Shown piece by piece: positions 9,637-18,700 of a stretch of DNA of 45,859 nt. This DNA comes from Limisphaerales bacterium. Lineage in GTDB: Bacteria > Verrucomicrobiota > Verrucomicrobiia > Limisphaerales > AAA164-E04. Both the position numbers and the translations under genes were made by a program. Under the pieces are notes generated by a model that was given only the letters and a program-made list of their open reading frames with translations, made no database searches and was not told where the DNA came from. The stretch is taken from positions 1-45,859 of the forward strand of contig JAMASS010000036.1 in assembly GCA_024761205.1 (NCBI GenBank). The letters are read 5' to 3'. Positions within the stretch are counted from its first letter, which is position 1; the number at the start of each line of letters is the position of its first letter.

Positions 9637-12600
9637 CTAATCGGCCGGGATGACTATTTCACTTTCAACCAAGGCCTTCAAGTTGCTCAACTCACCTTCA
9701 AAGCGAATCACTCGTTTGGCGGCAAACTCGCCTGTGATCTGATAATTCGTACAAATATTGAACAACCTCGGCGGCTCGGGTTCCCTCCGCAGAGACTGAT
9801 CCGCCGGACGCAAGGCCTGCCCGTAGGCGTAAACCGTCACTCGCGGTTCATCCGCCTTCAACAGTGACAAGACCTGCTGCGGAATCCGTTCCACAGCGAA
9901 GTCATCCAGCCCCGCCTCACTCACCGTGGCATTGCTCCATTGGAGAAACGGAGACTGCACCGTCAGAGCCGGCGTCGCCAAGATGTCCCCCAAATGTCGA
10001 AATCGGCCGTCGGCGAATCGCGCCCGGGTGGCGTTAATGCCGTTGGTCCCGTTGACAATCTGAAACAAAGGCGACCTCGCCGCCGCCCCCGGCATCCCGG
10101 CAAGCCCTGCCGGTTGAATGGTTCGCCAGCTATACTCGGCAGGCATGAGGCCGTCAAAATCGCGCCTGCTAATTAAATTGGTGTTGAAGTTCGTCTGAAC
10201 CGTCACCCCGCTGAGGACGGCAGACCAAGCTGCCAGCCCCGCTTGATTCACTGACAATAGCCCACGAGAAGCATTGTCGTTCAGCGCAGTGGTGAATTGC
10301 TCCAGGATCTTCCAATCATTCGTCGGGTGAGTGCCAAGGCTCCCCGACCAGCGGAACCAGTTCTTCAATCGGTCAATCTCCATGTTCTTGATCTTTTCAA
10401 TATCGGCAACCGTATCGACCGTCACCGCTTCGTCACCGGTATTGGCGTTCAAAGCCAACGTTTGGAACGGATAGGCCATGCCTTCTTCCGGCAGCCGGGA
10501 CTGATTCACATCAGGCAGATCATTGACTGTCAGCATCCGCCCGTTCCCATCGCTGCCAAGATAAGCCTTCAGATAAATCGTCTGCCACGGTGTCCCGCGA
10601 TGCACCCTTCCTAACCAACCGATATTGGGAAACTTAAACTTATTACTAGGATTAGTAGGAAATTGCCAGTCATCAGACCGTCGAATCAACGGATCCTTGT
10701 GCGCCATATTGTAGAGGGAGGCAGGCGTTGCTCCCTGAATTGAAGGCCAGGGACGATAGCGGCGATTAATCTGTCCCGGCGCCTCAGGGGTTCCAAGATT
10801 GTGAAGGTCCTGAGCCCTCACTTGCTGCCCCGGCGTAATGAAAAGCGTCTGCGCAGCCAACTGTTCATTATCCTGCAAATCTTCCACCATATAGTGAACC
10901 AAAGGATCGTTGGCCTGCCAGGTTTGGTAAATCGACTTGCGAACCGAAGGCGTGAACGGCACCTGCCGCCTGAAACTCTTTCGCGGATCACGCAAACGCC
11001 GCCAAGCATCCGACAGATCATTCGCCGAAAGATATCGCGGCGGAAATCCAAGAAACGCACGAAAGAGATCCTGCGCCTCTTCACGATCCCGCCCCGCACC
11101 CCGCCCGACATAAGACCTCCACATTTGACGCGACACCGGAATCTCACCCAGCGAGGCTAAAATCTGGTTGAGCACCCCTTCCGTCGGCACAAACACCGAA
11201 GCCGCCCCCCCCAACCGATTAGTGCGCCAATACTGCGCCGACTCACTGCTTTGCCCCCTCGAATTCATCTCACCGATCGTTTCCCCGGTGATGTCCACCC
11301 CGCTCACCAGACCATCCAGGTTCACGAAATCAATGATGCGATTGTAATCAGTGTCATACATGAAGCACTGCACCCGATTCGTCATTGTAATACCGATCCG
11401 GCCGACCGGAAAACCGTTATCCGAGTGAATAAAGGGATCCTCTGCATTATTCCCTTTTCTCACCGGAATCTCCCTCAATGCCATCCGCATGTGATTGTAA
11501 ACGGCGTTGGGGATCACCGTGTAGTTGGTGAACAACGGCAACTGAAACTGACGGTTCGACCAAGTGTTCGCTGGAATATTCGTCGACGTCATGATGGGTG
11601 GTGGTGGTAGATTCTCCACCTCGTTCCCGTATTTATTCGTGATGAACAACAAACCGAGCTCATTCGTGATGGACAACGAAGTCCACTCAACCCGCACATC
11701 TATCTTCAGAGGCCGAGGGTAGGGTTGGTCATAGGAGTTCCATAACTCCACCCCAATCAAGTTCGACACGCTCAACAGCATCATTTGGTTGGTTCGCCAA
11801 TTGCTAACCGGGGCATTCGGAAACCCCTTGTTGATTTCCAACTTTCGGGTGACCTCGAGACTGGTCAAGACACCGAATTCATTGAAGTTCGGCAGCCCCT
11901 TCTTGGCGGCGATCACCCAGGGAACGCCATAAACATTGTAATCGTTGGTCCTGCCGGGGATTAGGGTATTCCGATGCACGTCCAAATCGCGCCAGGGCTT
12001 TCCTATTTCATCAGAAGCATTATTAGTAACTTCGACATAATTGTTGATATAAATGACATCGGTTCCATTCACCACCCGGCGACCAAATTGAGGACGAAAC
12101 ACCAGCGGAAACGGTTGGTCGTCGGTCCCAAAAAACCGCACCGGCTGCCGATTCGCATTATCCGTATTTATTACGACATCACCGATATTGGCCGCCATCT
12201 GCAGCAACTGATGAACGTTGGCGGTGTATTCATGCCGCCCGCTCTCGTTCCTCGGCCAGACCTGAATGTTCGTGATGGAGAAATCACGATTGACATAGGT
12301 ATCGCCCACTAGAAAGAAATTCGGCCCCGGAATCTCCTTCAGTTGTCCCTCTTTGATAAGATCGGTGTTGATGATGTTGGTCTGCAACAACCGCCTCCCC
12401 GCCTCCAAGAAAAACATACTCGGATCCCACTCCTCAAATTGGGTCGGCTGCTTGATGGTCTGATTGTCATTGGTGCTCAGATTGGCATAGTTGAGATGAA
12501 GTTTTGGAATTTTGCGTTGTTTCCGCGCGGGCGGGCCATCATCCAACGATGCGAGTGTCATCAGCGTTGCTTGTTCATCCACCTCCGAGTCAACACCGAT

Positions 12601-13839
12601 CTGCGAGAGCAGCCGATAAACCGTGTATCGATCGTAAGTACTCTGACGCCTCCCGCCTTGCCTCAGACGGCTTATGAAGGCACGACGACGCGACACATTG
12701 GCGACATTGGTGAGATTAAACAATTCCTGCACATCATAGTAGGCGTGGGGCAGATCGCTTCCCCAATAAATGTTAGTTGGAGAATCGTTATCTCCGGGCA
12801 ACCAAGACTCCTTTCCCAAATAAGGGCCATCGGCGAAAAAATCGACGTAGTCCCGTCCCAAGTCCTGTTGCAAGATAGGTTCATCCTGTTGCAAGATAGG
12901 TTCACCGGCGAAAAAATCGCCAAAAGTGTTTGTATTAATGCCCCGGTGATCGAGCAGGGATCTCGCATCGGTAGAGGCATCATTTGGGTTGACCCATACA
13001 TTGAAGTTCAGATCGTTGAGGAAGGCCCCCAAATTCATCTCCCACGGTCCGACACCTTGGTTCCGAACGAACGGGCCATTACCCTTACCTCGGTTATAAA
13101 TCGCGTTGAGATCCAGCGACTTGCCTTCCGGTAAAACCAAGTAGGCATAACGGCCGATGAATCGGTTAGTCGCGGAATGCGGTTGATTGGGATACTCCAG
13201 GACTCCAATCCACTGCGGGTCCCCCACCTGCCGAGTGAATAAAGGCACATCATCGACCTTCAACCGCTGTCTGTACTCACCGATCTCAGGGAGCAAGCCA
13301 GTAGGGTCGAAGCGGGCACTACTAAAGCGTTTGCCCTTGTGCCCTCGCGAGATGATGTTCCGATTGAAATTGAGAAAGTATCGGAAATCCAGGGGCGGGT
13401 CATCCGGGTCAACATCCGTCCGCTCGATGTAGACCGGCGGCCGGGGATCAAACTGCAAATTGCCGATGTTGACGGCTTGCTGATACTGATTGAGAATGCC
13501 GCCGCTTGTCGTCCTATAGTTGACGTTACTCGCATCGAATTGCTCCCAATCATCATCGCTCGTGTCAAAGCCATCGATCTTCAAAAAATTGGTCGAAACC
13601 GCAAAGTCGTAGTTGAGCTTATTGTTAGACATCAACATCCGCGCCACTATCTCACCCTCGGCGCGGGCAAAGGCAGACTCAGCCATGAGCTTGGCGGTCA
13701 TTTGATCCGAGGTGACCGCCACTGCCGCTCGCTCTCTCCGGCTCACACCTAGGAAAATCACGGCCGTCACAGTGACCACGGACAGCATGATCAAGGTAAT
13801 AATGAGGGCCACCCCTCGCTCTGACCGTCGTATCTTCAT
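9637..13839 (-). CDS. Verru_Chthon cassette protein A-like, giant GspK-type minor pseudopilin
   Basis: A 1400-residue protein with a pilin-like N-terminus: a short basic leader MKIRRSERG, then a hydrophobic helix (VALIITLIMLSVVTVTAVIF, about residues 10-29) followed by basic residues. There is no Glu at position +5 after the Gly, a trait of GspK-type minor pseudopilins, which cap the tip of type II pseudopili. The rest is long, Asn-rich and beta-like with no enzyme motif I recognise. Length, N-terminus and neighbours match what I recall of Verru_Chthon cassette protein A. It starts at ATG 13839, 15 bases after the C-like gene, without a strong ribosome site. It is last of the D-B-C-A series and directly before the giant peptidase. 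The GspK analogy is inference; the pilin-like start is visible. It contains a perfect 21-bp tandem duplication. Confidence 0.8.
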   Translation of the reverse strand: MKIRRSERGVALIITLIMLSVVTVTAVIFLGVSRRERAAVAVTSDQMTAKLMAESAFARAEGEIVARMLMSNNKLNYDFAVSTNFLKIDGFDTSDDDWEQFDASNVNYRTTSGGILNQYQQAVNIGNLQFDPRPPVYIERTDVDPDDPPLDFRYFLNFNRNIISRGHKGKRFSSARFDPTGLLPEIGEYRQRLKVDDVPLFTRQVGDPQWIGVLEYPNQPHSATNRFIGRYAYLVLPEGKSLDLNAIYNRGKGNGPFVRNQGVGPWEMNLGAFLNDLNFNVWVNPNDASTDARSLLDHRGINTNTFGDFFAGEPILQQDEPILQQDLGRDYVDFFADGPYLGKESWLPGDNDSPTNIYWGSDLPHAYYDVQELFNLTNVANVSRRRAFISRLRQGGRRQSTYDRYTVYRLLSQIGVDSEVDEQATLMTLASLDDGPPARKQRKIPKLHLNYANLSTNDNQTIKQPTQFEEWDPSMFFLEAGRRLLQTNIINTDLIKEGQLKEIPGPNFFLVGDTYVNRDFSITNIQVWPRNESGRHEYTANVHQLLQMAANIGDVVINTDNANRQPVRFFGTDDQPFPLVFRPQFGRRVVNGTDVIYINNYVEVTNNASDEIGKPWRDLDVHRNTLIPGRTNDYNVYGVPWVIAAKKGLPNFNEFGVLTSLEVTRKLEINKGFPNAPVSNWRTNQMMLLSVSNLIGVELWNSYDQPYPRPLKIDVRVEWTSLSITNELGLLFITNKYGNEVENLPPPPIMTSTNIPANTWSNRQFQLPLFTNYTVIPNAVYNHMRMALREIPVRKGNNAEDPFIHSDNGFPVGRIGITMTNRVQCFMYDTDYNRIIDFVNLDGLVSGVDITGETIGEMNSRGQSSESAQYWRTNRLGGAASVFVPTEGVLNQILASLGEIPVSRQMWRSYVGRGAGRDREEAQDLFRAFLGFPPRYLSANDLSDAWRRLRDPRKSFRRQVPFTPSVRKSIYQTWQANDPLVHYMVEDLQDNEQLAAQTLFITPGQQVRAQDLHNLGTPEAPGQINRRYRPWPSIQGATPASLYNMAHKDPLIRRSDDWQFPTNPSNKFKFPNIGWLGRVHRGTPWQTIYLKAYLGSDGNGRMLTVNDLPDVNQSRLPEEGMAYPFQTLALNANTGDEAVTVDTVADIEKIKNMEIDRLKNWFRWSGSLGTHPTNDWKILEQFTTALNDNASRGLLSVNQAGLAAWSAVLSGVTVQTNFNTNLISRRDFDGLMPAEYSWRTIQPAGLAGMPGAAARSPLFQIVNGTNGINATRARFADGRFRHLGDILATPALTVQSPFLQWSNATVSEAGLDDFAVERIPQQVLSLLKADEPRVTVYAYGQALRPADQSLRREPEPPRLFNICTNYQITGEFAAKRVIRFEGELSNLKALVESEIVIPAD
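12863..12904. repeat. Perfect 21-bp tandem duplication in cassette A gene
   Basis: The unit starting TCCTGTTGCAAGATAGG is present twice without mismatch (12863-12883 and 12884-12904). It encodes EPILQQD twice in frame on the minus strand. The absence of mismatches points to a recent event. Confidence 0.95.
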
Positions 13840-13854
13840 TGAAGAACTTTATAC

Positions 13855-14967
13855 TTAATTCGATGTCGGTGCTATAGGCGGCTCCGGCGACGCACGTAGC
13901 GGAATCATCCGACGAAACAGATGGACACCGTCGGCTTGCTCTCTCAAAAAATTCGTCGACGAAGCCGGGTTGTTCTTAAACGGCTTCACCCGAGATAAGG
14001 TGGCCTGATCCATGACGCCGATCTCCACCTCGACATAAGCCGGCAGCGCATCCCCATAAAACGCCGCTCGAGTTTCGGGAAAATCCACGAACTGATCTTG
14101 AACCAATGCTACCCAGGGATAGCAGAAGTTGTATGGTTCCTGCGTCGGGCTGTTCGTCCAGTATCGCATGGGGCGTCCAAGCGAGTCGATCGGCTGAATC
14201 TTGAAGTGCACCACGCCGTCGATCAACGGCGCCACGCCATCGATCAACGACACCGCCACGTTGTTTGAAATCGCGAGCCTCACATCGGATTTGGCGTCTT
14301 CATACTTCTTCCACAGATCGCCCAACGACTCCCGCCGGTCCATCCGCCGCGGCGACTGAACAATATCCTGGCCTTTCGGAGACGAAAAACGATACAGCGT
14401 GCCATAGAAGATTTGGCCGGATTCAGGGTTGACGGACGGAAAAACGAAGAACCCCTTGGCGACCCAATTCAATTTGGAACGCGTCAAAAAGAACGTTTCA
14501 TGCAGGATATTGGTCCGCATTCCGCCGTCAGCAAGGCTTTGAATCACCGACATGGTGGGAACGGTTCGGGGACCAATTCGATATGTCTGAATGCCGATCA
14601 TGAAATGCGGCTCGGTCGTCCGCCGAAATAGCTCCTTCTTGTTCGTCGTAATAGCAAACGCGAACGCATTCTGTTTATCGGACTCGGACACCTTCTCCGG
14701 CGGGTCCGGCGGATGATGCAAATGCAAGCCCGGAGCGGCCGCCTGTTCGATGTCCTGCACCAAGATATCAATCGCCGCCCTTCCGGCCTCTAGGACATCC
14801 ACTTGGCTCACGTTCGCCCGCAAGGCTTTCTGCGTCTCGTTGAACATCGCGTAAAGACCGAGCACGATCACCGACATCAGTGACACCGCCACCAACAACT
14901 CAATCAAGGAAAACGCCTGAATTGTCTTCCGCGTTCCGAACATCCGGGTCTGTCGGTTGAGGGTCAT
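13855..14967 (-). CDS. Verru_Chthon cassette protein C-like, GspJ/PilW-type minor pseudopilin
   Basis: A 370-residue prepilin-like protein. After a leader of about 17 residues comes the class III signal FSLIELLVAVSLMSVIVLGLY with Glu at +5. The residue before the cleavage site is Ala rather than the usual Gly (QA|FSLIE). The sequence after the helix, with FNETQKALRANVSQVDVLEAGRAA, resembles PilW/GspJ proteins, which sit in the pseudopilus tip complex. The start at ATG 14967 overlaps the B-like gene's stop by four bases (ATGA), so translation is probably coupled. Residues after about 60 are not recognisable beyond the family. It contains an in-frame LIDGVAP/LIDGVVH duplication. The cassette assignment rests on order, length and N-terminus. 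Confidence 0.82.
   Translation of the reverse strand: MTLNRQTRMFGTRKTIQAFSLIELLVAVSLMSVIVLGLYAMFNETQKALRANVSQVDVLEAGRAAIDILVQDIEQAAAPGLHLHHPPDPPEKVSESDKQNAFAFAITTNKKELFRRTTEPHFMIGIQTYRIGPRTVPTMSVIQSLADGGMRTNILHETFFLTRSKLNWVAKGFFVFPSVNPESGQIFYGTLYRFSSPKGQDIVQSPRRMDRRESLGDLWKKYEDAKSDVRLAISNNVAVSLIDGVAPLIDGVVHFKIQPIDSLGRPMRYWTNSPTQEPYNFCYPWVALVQDQFVDFPETRAAFYGDALPAYVEVEIGVMDQATLSRVKPFKNNPASSTNFLREQADGVHLFRRMIPLRASPEPPIAPTSN
14211..14252. repeat. 21-bp tandem duplication in cassette C gene
   Basis: Units 14211-14231 and 14232-14252 share CCACGCCRTCGATCAACG and the following bases with a few mismatches. They encode LIDGVAP and LIDGVVH in frame on the minus strand. Confidence 0.8.
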
Positions 14968-15776
14968 TGAACAGGCGGGGCAAAGGTTGATGGCTGAAAG
15001 TGGAACAGGTTAACGTTGGTTTGCATCAAGCGACCGCTCACCAACGTGCGGAAGACCTTCTCTTTTTTACCGACTCGGTAGCCCCGTCCAAACTCATTTA
15101 CCGGCCAACGAAAATGCAAGCGCAGGTCATAGAGGTTGCTCATGGTATTGCGCGCGTAGCGGTAGCGGTTCATGCTGATGGGATTGTGATCGTGAATGTT
15201 GGTCACAATCGGCACATACGGCGCAATGGTCGTCGTCACCAAATAGGTGAATGAATTTTCGCGGAACCGTTCCGCTTGAGATCGTTGCGCCGCGTTGCCG
15301 CTAATCGACCGCATCAAGGCCGTCACCTCATTGGTCGCCAACTCTCCCTCCACCTCTTGGAACGTCGGGACGGACAACATGCCGATGATGAAGTGGCTGT
15401 TGTTCACCAGCGGAATTTCGTTCTTGGTCACGGGCGAACGACTGCCCACCACCAGGGAACGCTCCGGATCCGGATGAGTATTGCTGATCGTGATTCGCTC
15501 CACAAAATTCGTCAGCTCATCCAACCGCCAGCCGCCGCCTCGAATGACCTCGAGCAGATAGGCGCCGTCTTGATTGATAATCGTCTCTTCCCAATTGTCC
15601 CGCTGCACCTGAAGCCCCGTCGGCAACACCCCAATGATGGCCACCATGGCAAAGGCGACAATCGCAATGGAAAGGGCAATTTCCACCATGGTGAAGGCTC
15701 GCTCGCCCACGCGCCGAGGCGTCCCGAAGGGGTTTTCAGCCCTCACTGCGAAATGGTTCTTCAAGCCTTTCATCAT
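14964..15776 (-). CDS. Verru_Chthon cassette protein B-like, GspI/PilV-type minor pseudopilin
   Basis: A 270-residue protein with a long basic leader (about 28 residues) and the prepilin signal FTMVEIALSIAIVAFAMVAI, with Glu at +5. The residue before the predicted cleavage is Ala (GERA|FTMVE) instead of Gly. The helix sequence with AIVAFAMVAIIGVLPTGLQ resembles GspI/PilV. The remainder is soluble and unrecognised. The gene lies two bases after the D-like gene and overlaps the C-like gene by four bases, so D, B and C form one tightly coupled unit. It probably contributes to the tip of a pseudopilus in the inner membrane and periplasm. The cassette name is from memory of the family; the prepilin signal is directly visible. 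Confidence 0.82.
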   Translation of the reverse strand: MMKGLKNHFAVRAENPFGTPRRVGERAFTMVEIALSIAIVAFAMVAIIGVLPTGLQVQRDNWEETIINQDGAYLLEVIRGGGWRLDELTNFVERITISNTHPDPERSLVVGSRSPVTKNEIPLVNNSHFIIGMLSVPTFQEVEGELATNEVTALMRSISGNAAQRSQAERFRENSFTYLVTTTIAPYVPIVTNIHDHNPISMNRYRYARNTMSNLYDLRLHFRWPVNEFGRGYRVGKKEKVFRTLVSGRLMQTNVNLFHFQPSTFAPPVQ

Positions 15777-15778
15777 TC

Positions 15779-16582
15779 CTATTGAGGCTCGGGTGGTTCA
15801 ACAACACGGGCCCGGCCAGTCAGCCAATCAATCCTGACGCGATGTGGCTCACCTTGCTCAGCCTGTGGTGATGGTGGTTTATGTTTATAAATCGGTGTCA
15901 GTTTTCTGACCTTCCCATCCTGATCGCGATCGAATTCCAGAACCCCCTCGTAATAGGTCAAAACTTCGTCTCTCCCCAATTGTCCCTGAGCGTTGAAGGC
16001 GATCGTGTGCATGCGAATCGGCGGGCTGTCGGCACGAGGAAAACGAATCAGGGCACGTTTACGTTTAATCGGATCATCTCCATGGCAGCGTTCGGAGAGG
16101 TTATTGAGGTCGGGGTCGACGCCCGGCGGCAGGAATTGGTAGGGGCCGAAGAACACGCCCTGCGGCAGGAATTTCCAATCGCTGAGATATTGGGGCATGG
16201 GCTCGCCTGGTTGGCTTCCGACCCGGCGTTTGGCATAGATCGCGTAACCCGTATAAATCCCGTCCCTCAACTCCTCTACTCGTTCTTTCTCCGGAGCGGA
16301 CAAATTTTGGAGGTGGCTCGGCTTCATGATTTCCGGCGACAAGAACACGAAGTAGACAGTCGTCCGATGATTGATCGCCATCAATCGAGCCAAAGCCAAA
16401 TCGTCCAGCAGCTGACGATTGGCGGCCACCAACGCATTCGATCTTCCGATTCCCTTAAGCGCCGGCAAGGTCACCGAGGCGAGCAAGCCGATGATGGCGA
16501 TCACCACCAAAAGCTCAATCAACGAAAACCCTTTTTCGGTATTCGCCTTCCAGCTTTGTTTTGATGCGCTCATTCGCCTCAT
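15779..16582 (-). CDS. Verru_Chthon cassette protein D-like, GspH/FimT-type minor pseudopilin
   Basis: A prepilin of about 267 residues with canonical cleavage site TEKG|FSLIELLVVIAIIGLLAS (Glu at +5). It is followed by the FimT/GspH-like helix NRQLLDDLALARLMAINHRT, then a longer soluble domain than in GspH. I prefer ATG 16582, which has an AGGTGG ribosome site six bases upstream, over the GTG at 16591. It is the first gene of the D-B-C-A series and begins about 20 bases downstream of the GspG-like prepilin gene. The N-terminal similarity to GspH and the position between a GspG-like and a GspI-like gene both suggest the GspH role; this is inference. Confidence 0.82.
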   Translation of the reverse strand: MRRMSASKQSWKANTEKGFSLIELLVVIAIIGLLASVTLPALKGIGRSNALVAANRQLLDDLALARLMAINHRTTVYFVFLSPEIMKPSHLQNLSAPEKERVEELRDGIYTGYAIYAKRRVGSQPGEPMPQYLSDWKFLPQGVFFGPYQFLPPGVDPDLNNLSERCHGDDPIKRKRALIRFPRADSPPIRMHTIAFNAQGQLGRDEVLTYYEGVLEFDRDQDGKVRKLTPIYKHKPPSPQAEQGEPHRVRIDWLTGRARVVEPPEPQ

Positions 16583-16601
16583 TGGAGCCACCTTTCGAGT
16601 T

Positions 16602-17450
16602 CTACTCCCAACTCAATATATTGTCCTTATTCTCTCCGCTCAGCGCATTGTCGCCCGAATTAATCAGCCCATCCGGACCAAACGACCACACCATAACCTC
16701 CCCGCGGTACTCATACAGATAGCGGCCCTTGTGTTGTATCCTCCTCAAGCCATGATGCCCGGCATTAGCTGAGCCTGAGTCTGGATTCGTGGAAACACGG
16801 CTCTGGCTATAGAAAGCGTCCCAACATTTACCATCGTAATTAAGGTCCAGCGTTACAATGTAGGGGTTCCCCCAAACATCGCGATAGACACCGTCCGCAC
16901 CAATGCCCGGAGCCACGTTGTCGGGAGCGGACTTGGCATCAAGAAAACTGATCTTCCGAGGGTTCAGACTGTGCTTCTTGTTCTGCGTTGCTCTCCCATC
17001 GGGGAAACGCGTGAGGGCCTGCAAGATCGCGATGAGTTGGGCGTTGCTTGCATTGGGCAACTGGGAGTCAAGATTGTGATTATTAACAGCCGATCCGAGT
17101 TGCCTAAACGTCTGACCCTTTTTGTTTTTCAAGGGCCAACCACCCTCCCTATTCGGATCGTTGTCAAACGTACCGTAGGTAAAATCATACTCCTGCAGTT
17201 GCCGGCGGAAGAAGGGCGGCGTGGGCAAGCGATGATAGGTGGTGTCGTACACCGTGATTGCGGACTTGATGGCGTTGATTTCCGTGCGCGCCTTAAGCAC
17301 CTTAGCGCTCCGTCTCGCATTGGAGAGCGCCGGCAGCAACATACTGGCCAAGATGCCAATAATCGCGATAACAACCAGCAGCTCAATCAGCGTGAAGCCC
17401 CGTCGAGCGGGCTCCGCCACAACCTGTCTTGATACTTTCATTGCCTTCAT
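16602..17450 (-). CDS. GspG-like major pseudopilin candidate
   Basis: A prepilin of about 282 residues with the class III signal PARRG|FTLIELLVVIAIIGILASM and Glu at +5. It is followed by LSNARRSAKVLKARTEINAIKSAITVYD, the helix typical of GspG-type pseudopilins, and a C-terminal part with GNPYIVTLD and a DGLINSGDNA-like segment recalling the GspG calcium loop region. The protein is about twice the size of classical GspG. The ATG at 17450 has AGGTG six bases before it. An upstream ATG at 17465 and in-frame starts up to 17555 are possible, but 17555 would run 50 bases into the next gene. It lies just before the cassette D gene, in the place expected for gspG. Confidence 0.85.
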   Translation of the reverse strand: MKAMKVSRQVVAEPARRGFTLIELLVVIAIIGILASMLLPALSNARRSAKVLKARTEINAIKSAITVYDTTYHRLPTPPFFRRQLQEYDFTYGTFDNDPNREGGWPLKNKKGQTFRQLGSAVNNHNLDSQLPNASNAQLIAILQALTRFPDGRATQNKKHSLNPRKISFLDAKSAPDNVAPGIGADGVYRDVWGNPYIVTLDLNYDGKCWDAFYSQSRVSTNPDSGSANAGHHGLRRIQHKGRYLYEYRGEVMVWSFGPDGLINSGDNALSGENKDNILSWE

Positions 17451-17505
17451 TTTGGACACCTGCATGGATTCCAATCTAAATCCGCTATTTACGCCAGGTC
17501 TTAGA

Positions 17506-18315
17506 TCATTTGTCGACCCGATTAAACGCTTCCGGGTCCTTACGCCAATTGCCAACCCGATGAATGCTGCCGCGAATGGGGATGTCAGCCCAAAGGTCGA
17601 AGCTCCGGAGGTTATGACGACCCGGGCCGCTCGAACGATACTGCCAAGGATTCAGCACCCGGAAGCACTCGTTGTTCGATTTAATGGGTCGATAATCATC
17701 CAAATCTCGGCCGTTCTTGTCCACACCCTCGACCTTTGATAGAGGCCACTTTACCGGGGCGACTAAGACCCTCACTTTCGGACGGACGCTAATTAAAGCG
17801 AAGTCCTTAGCCCCTAATTCAATAAACGACTTGGTCTTGGACGATGCGGTCGTGTTCTGAATGCCGTCCACGCCGAAAAAGTTTCGACAGACCTGCCGCT
17901 TCAAGTCATCGTCGACCTTCAAGTTATCGTCGCCCTGCCTGCGGCGCTGATGAATCCAGCAATCCAAATTCAAGCCATCGCCGCCCTGCTCAGATATGAA
18001 TAGACGTTTCCGATAACTATAATGAGTTCCCGTGAGTTCATAAAACAGTTGATTCGTCACGGTGTTGCTCTTGTTGTCCGGAGGGTAAAAGCCGATTGAA
18101 GCCTTATAGTCTTCAATGCCCAACTCCAGTTCTCGGAGTTTCGCTTCGGTGACAGTGATTTTCTTCTGATAAGATGTCCCTCCCAAAAAGCCGACGATCA
18201 AACTAGCCAGCACCCCAATAATCGAGATCACCACCAGCAACTCCATCAAGGTAAATCCCCTCGCCGAGAACGGGCACTGTGGGGCCTTCCTGATCCGATT
18301 CAATCGACAACTCAT
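17506..18315 (-). CDS. Second GspG-like prepilin
   Basis: A prepilin of about 269 residues. The signal is FSARG|FTLMELLVVISIIGVLASL with Glu at +5, followed by KLRELELGIEDYKASIGFYPPD, a pseudopilin-type helix and the usual P-P-x-x turn. I chose ATG 18315, with AAGGTGAC about ten bases upstream, over earlier in-frame starts (ATG 18357, TTG 18366), because it gives a normal 20-residue basic leader. It lies between pilC and the other GspG-like gene, all on the minus strand. It carries an imperfect internal duplication (DDNLKV/DDDLKR) with a third partial copy upstream (QGGDGLNLD). Two different G-like prepilins in tandem suggest either a heteropolymer or a major plus initiator pair. Confidence 0.83.
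   Translation of the reverse strand: MSCRLNRIRKAPQCPFSARGFTLMELLVVISIIGVLASLIVGFLGGTSYQKKITVTEAKLRELELGIEDYKASIGFYPPDNKSNTVTNQLFYELTGTHYSYRKRLFISEQGGDGLNLDCWIHQRRRQGDDNLKVDDDLKRQVCRNFFGVDGIQNTTASSKTKSFIELGAKDFALISVRPKVRVLVAPVKWPLSKVEGVDKNGRDLDDYRPIKSNNECFRVLNPWQYRSSGPGRHNLRSFDLWADIPIRGSIHRVGNWRKDPEAFNRVDK
17899..17934. repeat. 18-bp tandem duplication in second prepilin gene
   Basis: Units 17899-17916 and 17917-17934 (CTTCAAGTYATCGTCGMC) repeat with two mismatches and encode DDNLKV/DDDLKR. A related block at 17969-17988 lies 51 bases from the second unit, so the segment seems to have expanded more than once. Confidence 0.75.
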
Positions 18316-18603
18316 TTTTTGTGCCGTCACCTTAAACACCCTGATATGAAGAAACATTCGTGCCAAGATTGTTACAAATCGTCGTTGGCAGTTGATTTCT
18401 GCTTGATTATCACAATTTTTAATCCGTCAACCATCGTTCCCCGGTTAAACTCGACTCCAGTCCCGTCGCATTTGCTCGCTTGCCAAATTCATGGAAATCG
18501 GCCGCTGCCCCACCTCTACGTCCAAGTCAAAGCAACAATGGCCACCGGAATCCCATCGACGGCCATGTTTTCCAGCCCACTCAAAAACACCAACCAGTCC
18601 CCG

Positions 18604-18700
18604 CCCAATTGATCAATCAGTGAAATGAGCGGCAAGAAAAGGGCGATCACGATCCCAATTGATCAATCAGTGAAATGAGCGGCAAGAAAAGGGCGATCAC
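18604..18700. repeat. 47-bp perfect direct duplication (50-bp period) across the pilC stop
   Basis: The 47 bases at 18604-18650 and 18654-18700 are identical, separated by GAT. The copy at 18654-18700 encodes the pilC C-terminus (FLPLISLIDQLG). The stop codon (18647-18649) is read out of frame inside the other copy. Because the period of 50 is not a multiple of three, the duplication itself set the present end of the protein. Confidence 0.95.

Noticed and set aside
12863-12904. Tandem units as a possible CRISPR or VNTR array
   Set aside because: Only two adjacent units without spacers, inside a coding frame. No CRISPR array was seen anywhere in the window.
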